This document shows, in pieces, positions 60,978-64,000 of a stretch of 64,000 nucleotides of DNA. The stretch covers positions 4,077,753 to 4,141,752 of the forward strand of contig JAQFVV010012423.1 in assembly GCA_028023455.1 (NCBI GenBank), read 5' to 3'. Source of the DNA: Epiperipatus broadwayi (Eukaryota; Onychophora; Udeonychophora; Euonychophora; Peripatidae). A program made the position numbers and the translations under genes. Each line of letters begins with the position of its first letter. Within the stretch, counting starts at the first letter, position 1. Below the pieces are notes generated by a model. The model was not told where the DNA came from. It saw only the letters and a program-made list of their open reading frames with translations, and ran no database searches.

Positions 60978-63900
60978 TTATATTGACTGTGAAGCTGACT
61001 AACTAGTTTACAATTTTTTACAAGTACATCCATAATAGCCTCTTCATCCAATTCCAATTATTGCTGCTCCATCATTTCTGAAGACCCCCTCTCACATATA
61101 ATTCCCTAAAGTTGATAGGAAAGAGCATCACCATGAATATTAGTTATTTATACCAAAGAAAAATAAACAATTATTAGTTAACAATAATAAAAAAAATAAT
61201 ACAAACTCTGTCCTATCCTGTAGTAATGTATGTGCTTAATATGAAATAATATCAAAAAATGTTACCTCATTCCATATCATAATGATGATTAAATATCAAA
61301 TCACTATGGAGGGAAAGCTGAGCTAAACTTTATTTAACATAAAAAAATATTTTGTCTAACTTAATAATTTCCCCCTATACTTTCTTGCTTTCTAGCATAA
61401 TGGACTCTTCCATATTCTAGCCATGTTTAAGCTACCAAGTATGGATATCAAATAAAACTAGAATTTTTACAAACAAATATAAAACATATTTGATTTATAA
61501 TGTTAATTAATTGATGTTGATTAATTTCCATGAGGTTGGCATTAGGGTCTCTTATGGATACAGTCTATCTATCTTTGAATCAGTTTTTCTTGGTAAGTCA
61601 TTCATAAGCCACTAGAATTCCTCAGCAAGGTGCTTGAAATGATGTTGTTTCCATTTCCTGCAATTGCTTCCCTTTTGTATTTATTTAGACACTTAGTGCA
61701 AGATATTTGATGTTTTAAGGCATCATATAGGCAAGGAGATTAAATCATCACATTTCTATTGTGATTGTAGTAATCCAGCTTTATGGCAATATTGATTTAG
61801 CTGGAATACATTGCACAGCAGTTTATAATTGATTTTCTTTTTCTTAATTTACTATTTGGCACTTAATGACTTATTTAATAAAAAATACTTCATCATTTAT
61901 ATATATATGCTGGCAATGTTTTATTTCTTTTTCTCAGTGTTCAAATAATAGCACAGTTTTTATTTTTACATCTCAATTTAAAATCAGTTCCATTCCTTTG
62001 TCAAGCCAAACAAATTTATCAAACTCTTCTCTGTTTAAATGTTTGTTGTAATTTCTTTTAATTTTGCACAACAAAGATTATATGGTTAATTTGAAATTTT
62101 CAAACACATCGTCCATCTTCTCTTGGATTTGAATGTTCAATCTTTAAAAGTTGGCTTTGTACAGTTCTTATGTCAGTTGAAAGATGACAAAAGATGATGA
62201 AAATGAACTGGGTTTGCTTTTATACCCTGTTTAGTTTCTGGTGTTTAGTATACTAACTGTTGATTTCCCTTTTCTATGGCTGTAGCTTTCTACTGTTGTG
62301 CATATTATATAGATTGCAGTTAAAAAATAAAATTATGTAAGAGAATTCTATTTTTATTCTTCATACTTGTTTGCATAGTGATTAACTTGCAATTAGGTCA
62401 TCACTATGTTTACTAAGTCTAAGTCTTTATTCATGATGTAAAACACATTTATAAATAACTCATTGTTGGTCTATATATATAGGAAGAATTTCTATAACTG
62501 GGTTTTTTATTTCTCCTTAAACAATGGAAATTAGTTTATTGTGACATTTGTTTAATTTAGTACATAATAAAGCAAACATTAATTGCATATATATGTTTAC
62601 AAAAAAATGACAGTGTGTATATTCAACTATCTGTTAATTAAGCATATGTTTCAACTGGGTTTGATCTGGTAGTGTGAGTGAATAAAGGTTGGTTCCAATG
62701 GTAATATTTTTGTAAAAATAGAATCAGTTGTTCAAGATTTCACAATATCTTTTTGAGATAGACAATGTGATCAGATGGTAGATAGGGTGGCAGAAGAAGT
62801 CTGTAGAGATCAGTATGAAGTCAGCCTCAGTCCACTTGTGATTAAGTAAGTAAAGAGTTGGAGCTATGGCTGATAGTTGAAATTAAACTGACTTCACTTC
62901 TAATAAATAAATTATTTTTGAAATGGAATTTAAAATAATTATGTTCTATACTTTAGTTAAAAGCAGAGCATTTCCAACTCAAATGTGTAACCAATATCAC
63001 TAAAAGGAACAGAAAGAAAAAAATCCCAGGACAATGTTTTCAATAAACCTTATGTATCTATATGAATTCATGATTCCCTCAGCTTGTAATAATCTGATGT
63101 GAAATTATTATATTGGAAACTTGAAGATACAAGAAGAGAAGTCAATGCCCTACAAAAGGAACATGGAACTACAAAAAAATCTAACATGAAAGTAGATACC
63201 AGATAAACTGAACTGTGTTATCCTGAAATGAAATACTTGTTAATCTAAAATTTGGAGCTACAAAAAGAAGAAAAGTTAATTGCAGAACATTTAATGAAAA
63301 TAATTATTAAACTGGAAGTCTAAGTTTATTTGGATTGGAATAATTATTAAACTTAAACATGTAACTATATAATAAGGTCTAAAGGGATAAAAAATCATAG
63401 TAATAAGATATAGAGTAAACATCTATAGAACTATATGTTATAATGTAAGAAATACTTAACAATTATGAATAATACTTTTTATAGTTATTTTTTATAACGT
63501 TTTATTTTTCTCAAAATATTAAGTGTGTGAACCCTTCAGTTTTCAAAAGAAATGGGTAAGGTTTAACTTAGTCCTATATTTTTTTTTACTGTAGAATGTT
63601 TTTTCCAGCTTTGATTATTGTATAAAAGAACAACTAATTTAGATCAAATGTTAGTTAACAGCTGGAAGTAATGTTATATTTGTTATATAAAATTATATGT
63701 ATTGTATGAAAATATCTGTTAACTTTGGGTTTATCATATTATCATTTTTTTTTATTTATTATTTAACTTTATTAAATAATTGTTTTTAAAACATAATAAT
63801 TTATTTAATTACTTTTTTCTGCAGACGACTTTATATTTCTATATGTTGTGTTAAATTAGCTATCTGTTGTGTTAAATTAGCAGTGTGTACATGACTGATT

Positions 63901-64000
63901 TTGTAATAGAATTGTGCTTTAAAATATTTGTAGATTATCACATTAAAGTTATTTAATATAAAATAGAATAAATTTATATATGTGACAGCCATCTCTATGT
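60978..64000. other. Spacer; faint minus-strand coding-like trace
   Basis: Right of the LTR element the DNA returns to AT-rich spacer. On the minus strand near 62110-61990, the reading YNKHLNREEFDKFVWLDKGM is protein-like. More decayed traces follow down to about 61540. I cannot name the family and the frames are heavily broken. The frame at 61057-60794 runs across the LTR boundary and is not a gene. From 62200 to the end I see nothing bounded. Confidence 0.35.

Noticed and set aside
60794-61057. 87-aa minus-strand ORF
   Set aside because: It crosses the 3' LTR boundary into flanking DNA, so it is a chance frame made by the insertion.

Overview
The window is nuclear DNA from an animal. It is very AT-rich and has no bacterial gene layout, no CRISPR array and no intact cellular gene that I can support. 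It is a layered transposable-element landscape set in AT-rich spacer with long (TA)n tracts. The mix of RTE-type LINEs with (ATG)n tails, Penelope-like elements (PLEs) with C-terminal GIY-YIG endonuclease, a tRNA-headed SINE, Tigger and hAT DNA transposons and Ty3/gypsy remnants suits a lophotrochozoan invertebrate. A cephalopod mollusc is a reasonable guess, but the sequence does not prove it.

Layout. 1-5 kb: spacer with a (TA)n tract and a microRNA-like hairpin. 5.2-6.5 kb: internally deleted Tigger copy. 7.2-8.2 kb: solo LTR with 4-bp target duplication. 11.0 kb: short SINE. 11.9-12.75 kb: tandem repeat of about 350 bp with an internal hairpin and an inverted third copy. 12.76-15.14 kb: broken RTE LINE, minus strand; 16.6-16.9 kb holds a second 3' scrap. 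18.1-18.6 kb: hAT MITE. 19.4-20.1 kb: end of another LINE. 20.3-22.2, 24.3-26.7 and 34.9-35.9 kb: three different Penelope-like elements, each in head-to-head inverted arrangement next to TA repeats and each carrying hammerhead-like hairpins near its 3' ends. 23.3-24.1 and about 29.1-30.1 kb: unrecognised minus-strand coding relics. 27.9-28.6 and 30.5-31.2 kb: two copies of a dispersed repeat, the second interrupted by an RTE relic (31.2-32.66 kb). 41-43.65 kb: gypsy RNase H/integrase relic. 45.9-48.8 kb: full-length but dead Tigger. 49.5-52.6 kb: gypsy gag/protease relic, minus strand. 53.2-61.0 kb: a young LTR element with about 2.6-kb LTRs and no reverse transcriptase. The rest is unannotated AT-rich DNA.

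The most notable object is the 7.8-kb element at 53198-60977. Its two long LTRs are nearly identical. A TGG begins at the base after the 5' LTR, a polypurine tract abuts the 3' LTR, and a TTAT duplication flanks the whole. Its only interior ORF, about 207 codons, is intact and unrecognised. It looks like a recently mobile, non-autonomous (LARD-like) retrotransposon. The second theme is the PLE palindromes. Their shared architecture suggests one recurrent insertion mechanism, and they could make long double-stranded RNA if transcribed.
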